A stretch of 64,000 nucleotides of DNA from Vallitaleaceae bacterium 9-2 (GTDB taxonomy: Bacteria; Bacillota; Clostridia; Lachnospirales; Vallitaleaceae). A model generated the notes under the pieces. That model saw nothing but the letters and a program-made list of their open reading frames with translations. It made no database searches and had not been told where the DNA came from. Position numbers and translations under genes: made by a program. Below, piece by piece: positions 26,267-35,700 of the stretch. The first letter of the stretch is position 1, and every line of letters begins with the position of its first letter. Location of the stretch: assembly GCA_038396585.1 (NCBI GenBank), contig CP121691.1, forward strand, positions 434,001-498,000, given 5' to 3'.

Positions 26267-27847
26267 ATGTATAAGTTATTGATTGTCGATGACGAGACCC
26301 TTGAAAGAGAGGCTCTAAGATATATTATCAATAATAGTGAACTTCAGATTATGGAGATTGCAGAAGCTGCGGATGGATTAAGTGCTGTTGACGTTGCGAA
26401 AAAGTTTGACCCGGATATTGCGATACTTGATATAAAGATGCCCGGTCTTGATGGCCTTGAAGTCGGACATATATTAAAAAAACAAAAACCTGAGATAAAG
26501 ATTATCTTTATGACGGCTTTTGACAGTTTTGAATACGCACATGAAGCTATAAAAATAGGTGTTGAGGAGTTTATTGTTAAGCCGGCATCCAAAGACAAGA
26601 CGCTAGAGATTATTGAAGTATGTATTCAAAAGCTTGAAAATGATAAGCGCCTTCAAGAACAAAAAGAAAACCTCGAAGTCAAATTAAATCAAATCTCGTT
26701 TTATCTTGAAAATGAGTTTGTCAATTCTGTAGCGAATGGAGAGATTGATGAACAAGACGCAGATGAATACCTAAAATTCATGGTTAATGAATTTATTGAA
26801 GGTTTTGGTGTGGTCGTTGAGATTGGGGTCCTAAATCAGCAAAAAGCCAATACTCTACACCGGAATATGATTAACAAACGCTTTGTCGATAAGCTGTCTA
26901 CACTTTTAACCGGCAATATTAAGTTTTTGATGAGTCAGTTAAAAAACACAATCTACATCCTTGTCTTTAATTATGAACCTGACGAGCGACTCAATATTAT
27001 CCGAACCATTGAAGATGAGATACATATGGTCAGTGAAGATGTGAATGAACAGTTAGATCTTCCGATATATTATGGATTTGGAGAGCCCTATAAGCAGATA
27101 TCCTCTCTCTGGAAATCCTTTGCACAAGCCAAGGCATCCGCTCGCAATATGTTGATTGACTTGGTTGATAATGCAGATGATGTAAGTGTAAATATCTCGA
27201 GTACGGACTTTAAAGAACATGAGCTTTGCGTCAGTATTTTTAATGGTAATGAAGAAGAGATGATTCGTATTGCAGATTATATTCTTGAAACCATCATCTA
27301 TGCCAATAATGATATGAATGCGATTCGCTTACGCCTTTATGAGTTCTTTATATTGCTTAATCGCTATTTAAACAAAGAAAGCCAGCTTAAGCATGCCGTA
27401 CCGGACCATATTTTTGATGACATTAAGGATATAGAAAGTCAAGGTGAAGCCAAACGCTACATTCACCGTTATCTATATGGTATACTTGAAGAAATCGAAG
27501 CCCAAAAGGACAATAAGACAACAACAGTATTGGATAAGGCCATCGAGTACATTGAGAAAAACTATGACCAGAGCATTACCCTTGAAGACGTCGCTTTTGA
27601 GATTGGTTTTAGCACATTTTACTTTGGGAAAATGTTTAAAAAGACATATAAGTCAAGTTTTACAGATTATTTGACTCATGTCAGGATAGCTAAAGCCAAA
27701 GACCTTCTTCGTATTGGACAGCTTACGGTAAAAGACATTACCTACCGTGTAGGGTATATGGATCCCAATTATTTTACCCGTGTATTTAAAAAATCTGAAG
27801 GGATTACGCCGACGGAGTACCGGACTAAATTTTTGAGCCCTGAATAA
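26267..27847 (+). CDS. response regulator, AraC output (YesN type)
   Basis: A 526-residue two-component regulator. The receiver domain occupies residues 1-120 with acidic pocket Asp8/Asp9, phosphorylation site Asp55 (AILDIKMPGLDG) and the conserved Lys in FIVKPAS. A middle helical region of about 300 residues of the YesN kind follows. The C-terminal AraC pair is at about 425-520 (ITLEDVAFEIGFSTFYFGKMFKKTYKS, TVKDITYRVGYMDPNYFTRVFKKSEG). No histidine kinase gene is adjacent. The TRAP transporter genes begin 119 bases downstream in the same direction and are the likely target. Confidence 0.93.
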   Translation: MYKLLIVDDETLEREALRYIINNSELQIMEIAEAADGLSAVDVAKKFDPDIAILDIKMPGLDGLEVGHILKKQKPEIKIIFMTAFDSFEYAHEAIKIGVEEFIVKPASKDKTLEIIEVCIQKLENDKRLQEQKENLEVKLNQISFYLENEFVNSVANGEIDEQDADEYLKFMVNEFIEGFGVVVEIGVLNQQKANTLHRNMINKRFVDKLSTLLTGNIKFLMSQLKNTIYILVFNYEPDERLNIIRTIEDEIHMVSEDVNEQLDLPIYYGFGEPYKQISSLWKSFAQAKASARNMLIDLVDNADDVSVNISSTDFKEHELCVSIFNGNEEEMIRIADYILETIIYANNDMNAIRLRLYEFFILLNRYLNKESQLKHAVPDHIFDDIKDIESQGEAKRYIHRYLYGILEEIEAQKDNKTTTVLDKAIEYIEKNYDQSITLEDVAFEIGFSTFYFGKMFKKTYKSSFTDYLTHVRIAKAKDLLRIGQLTVKDITYRVGYMDPNYFTRVFKKSEGITPTEYRTKFLSPE

Positions 27848-27966
27848 TACAATGGCAAAATTATGCTAGGATAGAACTTTTGAGTGCTATTTTCTCCAAC
27901 AACATGTGTGATATACTTAACAAGTAACAAAATATAGAACTATCTTAATATCCATAGGAGGGAAAC

Positions 27967-29064
27967 ATGAAAAAGAAAATTTTATCACTATTATTTGTAC
28001 TCGTAATGATGGTTTCAATTGCAGGTTGTGGATTACAATCTCCAACAGAAACAGAAGATGCGAACACAACAACTGATTCATCAACAACTGAAGAAGAGAC
28101 AACAACAGATGCAGAGGCAACTGAAGATACAACAGAAGCTGTTGAACCTGAAGTGACACTTGTTTATGCAGAAGTTAACCCATTAGATACGATTGTTGGA
28201 CAAACAGGTACAGCATTCAAAGAGAAAGTTGAAGAACTTTCAGGTGGAAAAATTAAAATTGATATCCAAGCAAGTGGTGTATTAGGTTCAGAAAATGACG
28301 TTCTTGATACAATGCTTGGTGGTGGTGGTACGATCGATATGTCTCGTATCTCAGCATTTGCACTTACAAGTTACGGCGGTGAAAAATCAAAATTATTATC
28401 CGTACCTTATACATTTGCAAACCGTGAGCATTTCTGGAACTTTGCAACTTCTGAATTAGCACCTGAATTCTTACTTGAGCCACACGAAAATGGTAGTGGT
28501 GTACGTGGATTATTCTACGGAGAAGAAGGATTCCGTCATTTCTTTACAACACAAGATATCAGTGGTATGGAAGACTTAGCTGGCATGAAACTTCGTGTGT
28601 CTAATGACCCAGTTATGAACGGAATGGTTAACGCTCTTGGCGCATCTCCAACAGTTGTTTCTTTTGGAGAATTATACTCAGCATTACAAACAGGTGTAGT
28701 TGACGGTGCAGAACAACCAATCGCAAACTACAAATCAAATGCATTCCCAGAAGTTGCACCAAACCTAATCCTTGATGGACATACACTTGGAGCGATTCAA
28801 GTTGTTATCACTGATGAAGCTTGGGATGGCTTAACAGCAGAGCAACAAGATATCTTAATGGAAGCTGGAGTATATGCATCTCAATTTAACAGAGAGATTT
28901 CTGAAGAAGCTGAAAATGAAGTATTAGCTGGTCTAATTGAAGATGGCGTAAATGTTGTTGAAGTAACTGACATTGCACCATGGCAAGAAGCATGTGCGGA
29001 AGTTATCGCTGAAGCAACAAAAGACAATTCTGAATTATATCAACAAATTCTTGATTTCCAATAA
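27967..29064 (+). CDS. TRAP transporter solute-binding lipoprotein, DctP family
   Basis: A 365-residue binding protein with a lipobox signal (MVSIAGCG, Cys at residue 20 or so) and a Thr/Glu-rich linker. The DctP fold signatures are present: FKEKVEELSGGKIKIDIQASG, GMKLRVSNDPVMNGMVNALGASPT, and SALQTGVVDGAEQPI. The Arg in KLRVS normally pairs with the substrate carboxylate, so an organic acid, such as a sugar acid or C4-dicarboxylate, is likely. The TRAP membrane subunits follow. With two pectin-related enzymes in the window, a uronate substrate is possible but unproven. Confidence 0.92.
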   Translation: MKKKILSLLFVLVMMVSIAGCGLQSPTETEDANTTTDSSTTEEETTTDAEATEDTTEAVEPEVTLVYAEVNPLDTIVGQTGTAFKEKVEELSGGKIKIDIQASGVLGSENDVLDTMLGGGGTIDMSRISAFALTSYGGEKSKLLSVPYTFANREHFWNFATSELAPEFLLEPHENGSGVRGLFYGEEGFRHFFTTQDISGMEDLAGMKLRVSNDPVMNGMVNALGASPTVVSFGELYSALQTGVVDGAEQPIANYKSNAFPEVAPNLILDGHTLGAIQVVITDEAWDGLTAEQQDILMEAGVYASQFNREISEEAENEVLAGLIEDGVNVVEVTDIAPWQEACAEVIAEATKDNSELYQQILDFQ

Positions 29065-29088
29065 AATCAAAACAATCTAAAATGATAG

Positions 29089-29123
29089 TCAAACACAAAG
29101 GAGGTGTCCTCCTTTGTGTTTGA
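29089..29123 (+). promoter_or_regulatory. intercistronic hairpin between dctP-like and dctQ-like genes
   Basis: TCAAACACAAAGGAGG (29089-29104) and CCTCCTTTGTGTTTGA (29108-29123) form a perfect 16-bp stem with a three-base loop. No T-run follows. It probably protects the upstream mRNA so that binding protein exceeds the membrane subunits. Confidence 0.75.
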
Positions 29124-29143
29124 ATGTATTAAGGAGGTAAAGC

Positions 29144-29671
29144 ATGCCAGCAATTTTTTCTAAGATTGATAAGATTAAACCGGCATATGATTTTACATAT
29201 AAAGTGGTTCTTTTTATATGTAAGATATTATTAATAATCGATATTTTAATTACCACAATGGCTGTTACAGGACGATATGTACCGTTTATTCCTGATCCAG
29301 CATGGAGTGAAGAGGTTGTATTAACATGTATGGCATATATGGCGGTTCTATCGGCAGCTCTAGCTATTCGTAGAGGTGCGCATATACGCATGACAGCATT
29401 TGATCGGTATTTGCCTAAGAGATTAATTCTTATCTTAGATCTTTTGGCAGATTTTGCAGTTTCGGCACTTGCAGTGGTTATGATTGTGGTAGGTTGGTCC
29501 TATGCAGTACAAATTGGTTCACGAGGAACCTACGTTAGTATCCCTAGCCTTTCAAGATTTTGGATGTATTTTCCAATTCCGGTTGCAGGGTTTGCGATGT
29601 TGGTTTTTGAAGTTGAATCAATATATAATCACATAAAAGGAATTTTTGTAGCGAAGGAGGATATAGCATGA
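29144..29671 (+). CDS. TRAP transporter small permease, DctQ family
   Basis: A 175-residue protein with four membrane helices, the first starting at VVLFICKILLIIDILITTMAV. The family motif region WSEEVVLTCMAYMAVLSAALAIRRGAHIRM is clear (DctQ usually has a W-x-E-E motif here). It joins DctM to form the Na+-driven transporter. ATG 29144 follows TAAGGAGGTAA. The stop overlaps the DctM start by four bases (ATGA). Confidence 0.93.
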   Translation: MPAIFSKIDKIKPAYDFTYKVVLFICKILLIIDILITTMAVTGRYVPFIPDPAWSEEVVLTCMAYMAVLSAALAIRRGAHIRMTAFDRYLPKRLILILDLLADFAVSALAVVMIVVGWSYAVQIGSRGTYVSIPSLSRFWMYFPIPVAGFAMLVFEVESIYNHIKGIFVAKEDIA

Positions 29672-30960
29672 GTCCGGAAAGTATAGCAATACTCATTTTA
29701 CTCGGTAGTTTTTTTGTTATGGTCTTCTTAAGATTTCCTATTGCATATGCAGTGGCTATTTCATCTGTACTGACATTGCTTTATCAAGGATTACCACTGA
29801 CAACTATTGGTCAACAAATGGTTAAGGGCATCAGCTCTTTTAGTCTTATGGCGGTACCTTTCTTCATTACCATGGGAGTACTTATGGGTGCGGGAGGTAT
29901 TTCAGATAAACTCATCGCGCTTGCCAATGCATTTGTTGGATGGATGCGTGGTGGTATGGCTATGGTTAACATCGTGGCATCGTATTTCTTTGGCGGAATC
30001 TCAGGTTCAGCGGCAGCAGATACAGCATCTCTTGGAAGTATTTTGATTCCTATGATGGTTGAGCAAGGATATGATGATGACTTTTCAACAGCAGTTACGA
30101 TTACATCTTCATGTGAAGGTCTTCTCGTTCCACCCAGTCACAACATGGTTATCTATGCAACAACGGCAGGTGGTATTTCTGTGGGAAGTCTTTTCCTCGC
30201 AGGTTATATGCCGGGGGCATTACTTGCTACAACGCTTATGATTGGTTCATATATTATCTCGGTTAAACGTAATTATCCCAAAGGTGACAAATTCAGTGTG
30301 ATTAACTTATTGAAGCAATTTGGTATTTCATTCTGGGCATTAGCAGCAGTCCTTATTGTTGTTGTTGGTGTTGTTGGTGGTGTGTTTACTGCGACGGAAT
30401 CTGCAGCGATTGCAGTTATCTACAGTTTGATTGTTAGTGTATTTATCTATAGGGGACTTGACTGGAAAGGTGTATGGAATGTACTGGAAAATTGTATTAA
30501 TACCCTTTCAATTGTCCTGATTTTAATTTCAACATCCAGTATTTTTGGATTTTTATTAACAAGACTTCATGTGCCTGAACTAGCGGCTAACGCAATAATT
30601 AATATTACAGATAATCCAATATTATTAGCACTATTATTGAACTTAATCCTTCTTGTTTTAGGATGTATTATGGATATGGCGCCAATTATTTTGATTGCAA
30701 CACCAATCTTGTTGCCAATTGCTACATCGATTGGAATTCATCCAATTCAGTTTGGTATTATGGTTATTCTTAACTGTGGTATTGGGTTATTAACGCCACC
30801 GGTTGGAGCGGTGCTCTTTATCGGTTCGGCAGTGGGGAATGTCGAGATGGAACGGGTCGTTAAGGCCACCTTGCCATTTTATATCCTCATGATTATCACA
30901 TTGTTACTTGTTACCTTTATTCCTCAAGTTAGCATGTGGCTACCGAATTTATTTGCGTAA
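29668..30960 (+). CDS. TRAP transporter large permease, DctM family
   Basis: A 430-residue protein with about 12 membrane helices that carries the transport site. Typical stretches are FLRFPIAYAVAISSVLTLL, GGISGSAAADTASLGSILIPMM, and PPSHNMVIYATTAGGISVGSLFLAGYMPG, plus the C-terminal GIGLLTPPVGAVLFIGSAVG. It uses a Na+ gradient with DctP and DctQ. The YcxB-like gene begins at the last base of this stop codon. Confidence 0.95.
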   Translation: MSPESIAILILLGSFFVMVFLRFPIAYAVAISSVLTLLYQGLPLTTIGQQMVKGISSFSLMAVPFFITMGVLMGAGGISDKLIALANAFVGWMRGGMAMVNIVASYFFGGISGSAAADTASLGSILIPMMVEQGYDDDFSTAVTITSSCEGLLVPPSHNMVIYATTAGGISVGSLFLAGYMPGALLATTLMIGSYIISVKRNYPKGDKFSVINLLKQFGISFWALAAVLIVVVGVVGGVFTATESAAIAVIYSLIVSVFIYRGLDWKGVWNVLENCINTLSIVLILISTSSIFGFLLTRLHVPELAANAIINITDNPILLALLLNLILLVLGCIMDMAPIILIATPILLPIATSIGIHPIQFGIMVILNCGIGLLTPPVGAVLFIGSAVGNVEMERVVKATLPFYILMIITLLLVTFIPQVSMWLPNLFA

Positions 30961-31436
30961 TGAAGACGATGGATTATTCATTTAAGTATACAACGAAGGC
31001 TATGGATATATGGAAGTTATCGATGTATGGAACTTATGGATCGATGGTTGGATTTATTAATATTATTTTTACCATTGCAATGATACTTCTTGCGGCAAAA
31101 TATTGGATGCAGGTGGGTATTATCTTAAAATTGGTATTGCTTTTAGGTGTTGGACTTTTTACTGTTATTCAGCCAGGATTGGTCTATTTAAAAGCAAAAA
31201 AACAGGTGGAAAAACTCCCGGGTCAGATGGAGATAAGCTTTAATAGTCAAGGGGTTCATGTGACATCAGATAAAGAAGCGTCCCATTTGAAATGGAAATC
31301 CATTAAGGGAATTACCCAAAAACCGGGAATGGTGATTATCATTTCCTCATCCAGACATGGATTTATTCTAACAGATGACGTCTTAGGGACGCAAAAAGAA
31401 GCGTTCTTGAAGTATGTCCAGGAAAAAATTCAATAA
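30960..31436 (+). CDS. YcxB-like membrane protein
   Basis: A 158-residue protein with two membrane helices near residues 30-80 (MVGFINIIFTIAMILLAA, ILKLVLLLGVGLFTVI), followed by a small beta-rich domain (GQMEISFNSQGVHVTSDKEASHLKWKSIKGI, then FILTDDVL), as in the YcxB-like C-terminal domain. The ATG at 30960 shares a base with the DctM stop (TAATG); an upstream frame from 30936 would overlap DctM. Function is unknown. It is the last gene of the TRAP operon and is followed by a terminator. Confidence 0.8.
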   Translation: MKTMDYSFKYTTKAMDIWKLSMYGTYGSMVGFINIIFTIAMILLAAKYWMQVGIILKLVLLLGVGLFTVIQPGLVYLKAKKQVEKLPGQMEISFNSQGVHVTSDKEASHLKWKSIKGITQKPGMVIIISSSRHGFILTDDVLGTQKEAFLKYVQEKIQ

Positions 31437-31447
31437 TGTAATATAAA

Positions 31448-31490
31448 AAAACCGTAATTGGCATAAAGCTGATTGCGGTTTTATTATTTT
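31448..31490 (+). terminator. terminator of the TRAP operon
   Basis: AAAACCGTAAT (31448-31458) pairs with ATTGCGGTTTT (31472-31482) with one G-U pair, followed by ATTATTTT. Confidence 0.85.
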
Positions 31491-31553
31491 TGCGCAAAAA
31501 ATATGTTATAATAGTGCTTAGTATATGTTAATAAATCACAAGGAGAAAACGTG

Positions 31554-32981
31554 ATGAAAAAATGTAAAGTGATGGTATTACTTATTGTAGTTACGTTGTT
31601 ATTAATAGGGTGTCAAAAAGAGACGGGCAAAAAAAGTCCTCTGGATCCGAATAATCCAACGACAGTAGTTGTGTGGCATTATTATAATGGAAATATAAAA
31701 AATAAATTTGACGCGTTAATTGCAGAGTTCAATGAAACCGTGGGTATGGATATGGGCATTGTTGTAGATGCTCAAAGTCAAGGAGATGTTAATCAACTGG
31801 CTATGGCTGTGTATGAGTCAGCCAATGCAACCATTGGAGCTCCACCTATGCCAGATATTTTTGCGGCGTATCCGGATAATGCAATTCGCATTCATGATGT
31901 AGCAGACTTAGTTCCTTTAGAAACGTATTTTTCGCAGGAAGAATTAGGAATGTTTCGAGAAGAGTTTTTAGAAGAGGGGCGTTTTTTGGCGGATGAAAAA
32001 CTCTATATTATGCCGATAGCAAAATCGTCTGAAAACCTTTATGTGAATAAGACTTACTGGGAGCAGTTTGCCAAGGACAATAACTTGCAGCAAGATGAAC
32101 TTGCGACTTGGGAAGGTCTGTTAAGGGTCGCAAAGTTGTACTATGAAAAAACCGGCAAAGGTTTTTTTGGCATTGATTCCAATGCAAATTACATGCTTGT
32201 ATCGGCGATGCAATTGGGACAAGAAATGTTTGTATATACGTCCGATAATTCAGTGGAATTTAATCTAAGTGAAGAAATTGCACGTAAGATGTGGGAGCAG
32301 TTTTATATTCCCTATATTCGAGGATATTTTGTTAAGACCGGACGTTTTAGTTCAGATGATGCGAAGACCGGAACAGTACTTGCCTATACAGGATCAACCG
32401 CAGGAGCTTCATATTTTCCTTCGGAAGTTACATTTAGCCAAGCAAACGTCGAAGCGATTGAACCATTAGTGCTACCTTATCCATATTATGAAGAGGGGGA
32501 TGCGTATACGATGCAGCAGGGGGCAGGGATGTGTATGACAAAAAGTAATTACACACATGAATATGCTGCAGCACAATTCCTACGTTGGTTTACAGAGGTT
32601 GAACAAAACACCCGATTTGCCATTTCAACAGGATATATTCCTGTTAAAAAAGAAGCCCTTGATGAAGCGCTCATGTTAAAGGTGATGCAAGAAGAAGGCA
32701 TACAAAATCCAACCATCGAAGCGTCGATTCGTTCGACGGTAAAAATGATTGATACCTATCATTTTTATAACAATAAACCATTTAAAGGAAGTTATGAGAT
32801 GAGGATTTTGCTTGAGACGCATTTAGTCGATAAAGTGCATAAGGACTTAGCTCAACTTGAAGCATCTAATCTTGAAGAGGATGCGCGAGAAGCAAAAGTT
32901 CAGGAACTTATTTCAGAGGAAGCATTTAAACGGTGGTATCAATCACTTTTTGAAGAGGCAGAGCGAATTTTAGAATCGTAA
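31554..32981 (+). CDS. orphan extracellular solute-binding lipoprotein (family 1)
   Basis: About 475 residues. The signal has a lipobox (LLLIGC, Cys22 or so). The mature domain shows family 1 features: TTVVVWHYYNGNIKNKFDALIAEFNETVGMDMGI, FAAYPDNAIRIHDVADLVPLETYFSQEE, and IMPIAKSSENLYVNKTYWEQF. No permease or ATPase gene is adjacent. Instead the next gene, 12 bases on, encodes a membrane diguanylate cyclase with a large extracytoplasmic part. It may therefore be a sensor subunit rather than an import component (inference). ATG 31554 is preferred to GTG 31551 by spacing to AGGAG. Confidence 0.9.
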   Translation: MKKCKVMVLLIVVTLLLIGCQKETGKKSPLDPNNPTTVVVWHYYNGNIKNKFDALIAEFNETVGMDMGIVVDAQSQGDVNQLAMAVYESANATIGAPPMPDIFAAYPDNAIRIHDVADLVPLETYFSQEELGMFREEFLEEGRFLADEKLYIMPIAKSSENLYVNKTYWEQFAKDNNLQQDELATWEGLLRVAKLYYEKTGKGFFGIDSNANYMLVSAMQLGQEMFVYTSDNSVEFNLSEEIARKMWEQFYIPYIRGYFVKTGRFSSDDAKTGTVLAYTGSTAGASYFPSEVTFSQANVEAIEPLVLPYPYYEEGDAYTMQQGAGMCMTKSNYTHEYAAAQFLRWFTEVEQNTRFAISTGYIPVKKEALDEALMLKVMQEEGIQNPTIEASIRSTVKMIDTYHFYNNKPFKGSYEMRILLETHLVDKVHKDLAQLEASNLEEDAREAKVQELISEEAFKRWYQSLFEEAERILES

Positions 32982-32993
32982 GGATGGAATTAT

Positions 32994-35096
32994 ATGCGTA
33001 ATCGTCATACTCAAAAGAATTCAATTATTGTTAAGTTACCTGCGTTTGCAGTGACAATTATTATTCTCCAATCGATTTTTATATTGGCGGCGCTTATTTT
33101 TGGCGGCGTATTAAAGCAGGCGCGCTTAAATGCATATGAAACTTTCCAAAGTAAAGTGGAAGGGCGAAAAGCCTATTTAGAACTCGAAATGAAAAACCGA
33201 TGGATGAATATCGATCCGTATTTAAAACAGATTTCGGATGAGTTATCCAAACCCTATGAGAATGACTATATGTTGCTAGATAGCCTTTCGACCAATATCA
33301 TCGACATGCTTCGTGCGTCACAAGGAACAGGGGCATTTATGATCTTGGTGGATGCACCTATGGATGCATCGAGCCAAGAATATCCGGCACTTCACATTCG
33401 AGACTATGATCCACTGGCCAATGATTATGATAACAAAGATTTATATATGGTCACAGGACCTTCTGAAATTGCCAAAGCTTATAAGATTCCTCTAGATCAG
33501 ACATGGAGTTATGATTTAGAACTGAATGATTCCAATAATGCCTTTGTTAAGCGACCTTTGGAAAAGGCTGATTTGAGTTATGATTCCAAGCTACTAGGCT
33601 ATTGGAGCAACCCTTTTAAGCTTACGGAAAAGGACTTGGAGATTATCACGTATTCAATGCCTATTTTTGATGAACAAAGACAATTGCGTGGAATTGTTGG
33701 TATTGAGATAACGATTAATTATTTAACGCAGTTTTTACCGGCAACTGATTTGAAGTTAAAAGATTCCTTGGGATATATGTTGGTATATCAGGCGGATGAA
33801 GCATCACAACATGAGCCTATTATCATGGCAGGAGCGCTTCAAAAGCGCTATATTGACCAAGACGAAGAACTTGAGCTTGAACCTATAGTGGATGATGCGA
33901 CCATATATCGACTAAAAAATACTGATAACAATGATGATATTTATTTAAGCCTTGATAAGATGAACCTATATCGGCCACATACTCCTTTTGAGCAAGAATC
34001 CTGGTACTTGGTGGGGATGATGCATGAAAAAGATTTATTTGCATATGTTTATCAAGTTCAGATGATTTTGCTGATTGCATTTTTGGTTTCTTTGGTGTTT
34101 GGTATTTTGGGAGCCTATATTTTTAGCTATCGCTTTGCCAAGCCAATTGTTAACTTATCAAAAAGTGTCAGAGAAAATAGAATGACCCAGTGGCTACGCT
34201 TTGAAAAAACCGGTGTCGCAGAAGTGGATGAGCTGGCGCTTGCTATGGAAGAAGTCAGTCAGGAGCGAATCGATGTGGCATCACGACTCTCAAGGATTAT
34301 TAGTCTGTTGGATATGCCCATTGGCGCATTTGAAATAAGGGATAGTAGCGATCAAGTTCTTATGACAGAACAATTTATTGGTATCGTTGGAAAAAAAATC
34401 ACCAATAAGGAACGCTTTAAAGAATTTTTAGAGGAAATAACCCAAGAACCACTAGAAGGAGAACAAGATGTATATTATATCCATGAAAGTAAGCAGTGGA
34501 TTCGCCTAAAAAAAGTGGAGATGGGACATGTCCATATTGGGATTATTCAAGATGTAACACCGGATATTCAACAAAAATTGGCAATACAAAGGGAACGTGA
34601 TATTGACGGACTGACCCATGTCCTCAATCATCGTGCATTCAAAACGTACATGCATAAAATATTAGATGCCAAGCCACTAAAGACTTCGGCATTGTTAATG
34701 TTTGATTTGGACAACTTAAAAAAAATCAATGATTCCTATGGACATAAGTGGGGAGACCACTATATTCGAGAAAGCGCCAATCGACTTCAAAAAATTGCAG
34801 ATAGAGATCAAATGTTGCTTGGTCGACGTTCAGGTGATGAGTTTGTCGTTTTGCTCCATGGATTTAAAGATAAGAAAGAAATACGCGAAGTGATAAAGCG
34901 TTTTTATGAAGATATGAAAAAATCGCCTTTGGTTTTCCCGGATCAGACGATTCGACAAATATATTTTTCAGGAGGTCTTGTATGGATCCCGATATGGCCT
35001 AATGATTACGAGGCGTTGTTGCACCATGCCGACCAGGCGCTTTATATATCCAAGTATGAGAACAAAGGGACATTATCTGAATACGTAGAGAACTAG
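32994..35096 (+). CDS. membrane diguanylate cyclase with extracytoplasmic sensor domain
   Basis: A 700-residue protein. A membrane helix lies at about 17-40; residues 45-350 are outside the cell and resemble a Cache-type domain (EYPALHIRDYDP, RGIVGIEITINYL, with an ESWYLVGMMHEKDL end). A second helix is at about 355-380, then a HAMP-like coil (PIVNLSKSVRENRMTQW), a PAS-like segment and a C-terminal GGDEF domain. The loop is SGDEF (613-617), an accepted active form, with FDLDNLKKINDSYGHKWGD upstream. No inhibitory RxxD site is seen. It sits in one operon with a sugar-binding lipoprotein that may present ligand to it. Confidence 0.9.
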   Translation: MRNRHTQKNSIIVKLPAFAVTIIILQSIFILAALIFGGVLKQARLNAYETFQSKVEGRKAYLELEMKNRWMNIDPYLKQISDELSKPYENDYMLLDSLSTNIIDMLRASQGTGAFMILVDAPMDASSQEYPALHIRDYDPLANDYDNKDLYMVTGPSEIAKAYKIPLDQTWSYDLELNDSNNAFVKRPLEKADLSYDSKLLGYWSNPFKLTEKDLEIITYSMPIFDEQRQLRGIVGIEITINYLTQFLPATDLKLKDSLGYMLVYQADEASQHEPIIMAGALQKRYIDQDEELELEPIVDDATIYRLKNTDNNDDIYLSLDKMNLYRPHTPFEQESWYLVGMMHEKDLFAYVYQVQMILLIAFLVSLVFGILGAYIFSYRFAKPIVNLSKSVRENRMTQWLRFEKTGVAEVDELALAMEEVSQERIDVASRLSRIISLLDMPIGAFEIRDSSDQVLMTEQFIGIVGKKITNKERFKEFLEEITQEPLEGEQDVYYIHESKQWIRLKKVEMGHVHIGIIQDVTPDIQQKLAIQRERDIDGLTHVLNHRAFKTYMHKILDAKPLKTSALLMFDLDNLKKINDSYGHKWGDHYIRESANRLQKIADRDQMLLGRRSGDEFVVLLHGFKDKKEIREVIKRFYEDMKKSPLVFPDQTIRQIYFSGGLVWIPIWPNDYEALLHHADQALYISKYENKGTLSEYVEN

Positions 35097-35097
35097 G

Positions 35098-35352
35098 CTA
35101 TAGAATTTCTTTTTTGGATATGGAGGTCTTAACCTGAATATCGGGTATTTTTCCAAGCTTCCCGGTGAGGCTATTAATCTCATTAAGATCACCAACCACT
35201 GTAATACAAATGACAGAAAGACTTTCGTCGCTTAGGGGAAGGCCCATGCGACCACGGATGAGGTGCTTATAACTGGCAACTGTTTTATTAAATAAAAGTT
35301 GTGTTTCTTCGGGTTTTTCCAGGATAGCGCTAATGACAGCGACACGTTTCAT
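35098..35352 (-). CDS. TM1266-family iron-only hydrogenase system putative regulator
   Basis: An 84-residue single-domain protein. KRVAVISAILEKPEETQLLFNKTVASYKHLIRGRMGLP and SVICITVVGDLNEINSLTGKLGKIPDIQVKT closely follow the Thermotoga TM1266 family, a NikR C-terminal-domain-like (ACT-like) fold with no DNA-binding domain. The name comes from frequent location beside hydrogenase maturation genes; here none are present and it follows azlD. The function is uncertain. Its stop lies one base from the convergent diguanylate cyclase stop. Confidence 0.88.
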   Translation of the reverse strand: MKRVAVISAILEKPEETQLLFNKTVASYKHLIRGRMGLPLSDESLSVICITVVGDLNEINSLTGKLGKIPDIQVKTSISKKEIL

Positions 35353-35364
35353 AAGTTAATCTCC

Positions 35365-35700
35365 TTATATAAAGACATATTGAACAAGTAACATGTATAA
35401 CAGGGTTCCGGTTCCAATGCTGAGCAGAACATTTTCCTTCCATGTGTGAATGAGCACGATATAGATGATGGCGATACTCTCAGGAAGCCAAGAAGCAACG
35501 CTATCAAAGCGAATGCCTTTTAAGCAGTATATGACAAGAAGGCTGGTTGCAGCATAGGGAAGCACTTGCCCTAAATAGTGGATATAGGCAGTCTTACGCT
35601 TTGGATTTGAAAAAAGGATAAAGGGCAAAAAGCGTGTAATCATTGTACCTAAGGCCACCATAAGTATAGTGATAAATATTTGCATAGGTGTTAATCGCAT
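35365..35700 (-). CDS. azlD: AzlD family branched-chain amino acid exporter subunit
   Basis: A 111-residue membrane protein with about four helices: MQIFITILMVALGTMITRFLPFILF, LGQVLPYAATSLLVIYCLKGI. The sequence matches the AzlD family that pairs with AzlC to export branched-chain amino acids or analogues. It overlaps the upstream azlC by ten bases. The TM1266-like gene is 12 bases downstream. Confidence 0.92.
   Translation of the reverse strand: MRLTPMQIFITILMVALGTMITRFLPFILFSNPKRKTAYIHYLGQVLPYAATSLLVIYCLKGIRFDSVASWLPESIAIIYIVLIHTWKENVLLSIGTGTLLYMLLVQYVFI

Noticed and set aside
30355-30390. GTTGTTG-like repeats
   Set aside because: They encode the Val/Gly-rich membrane helix of DctM and are in frame; not a repeat element.
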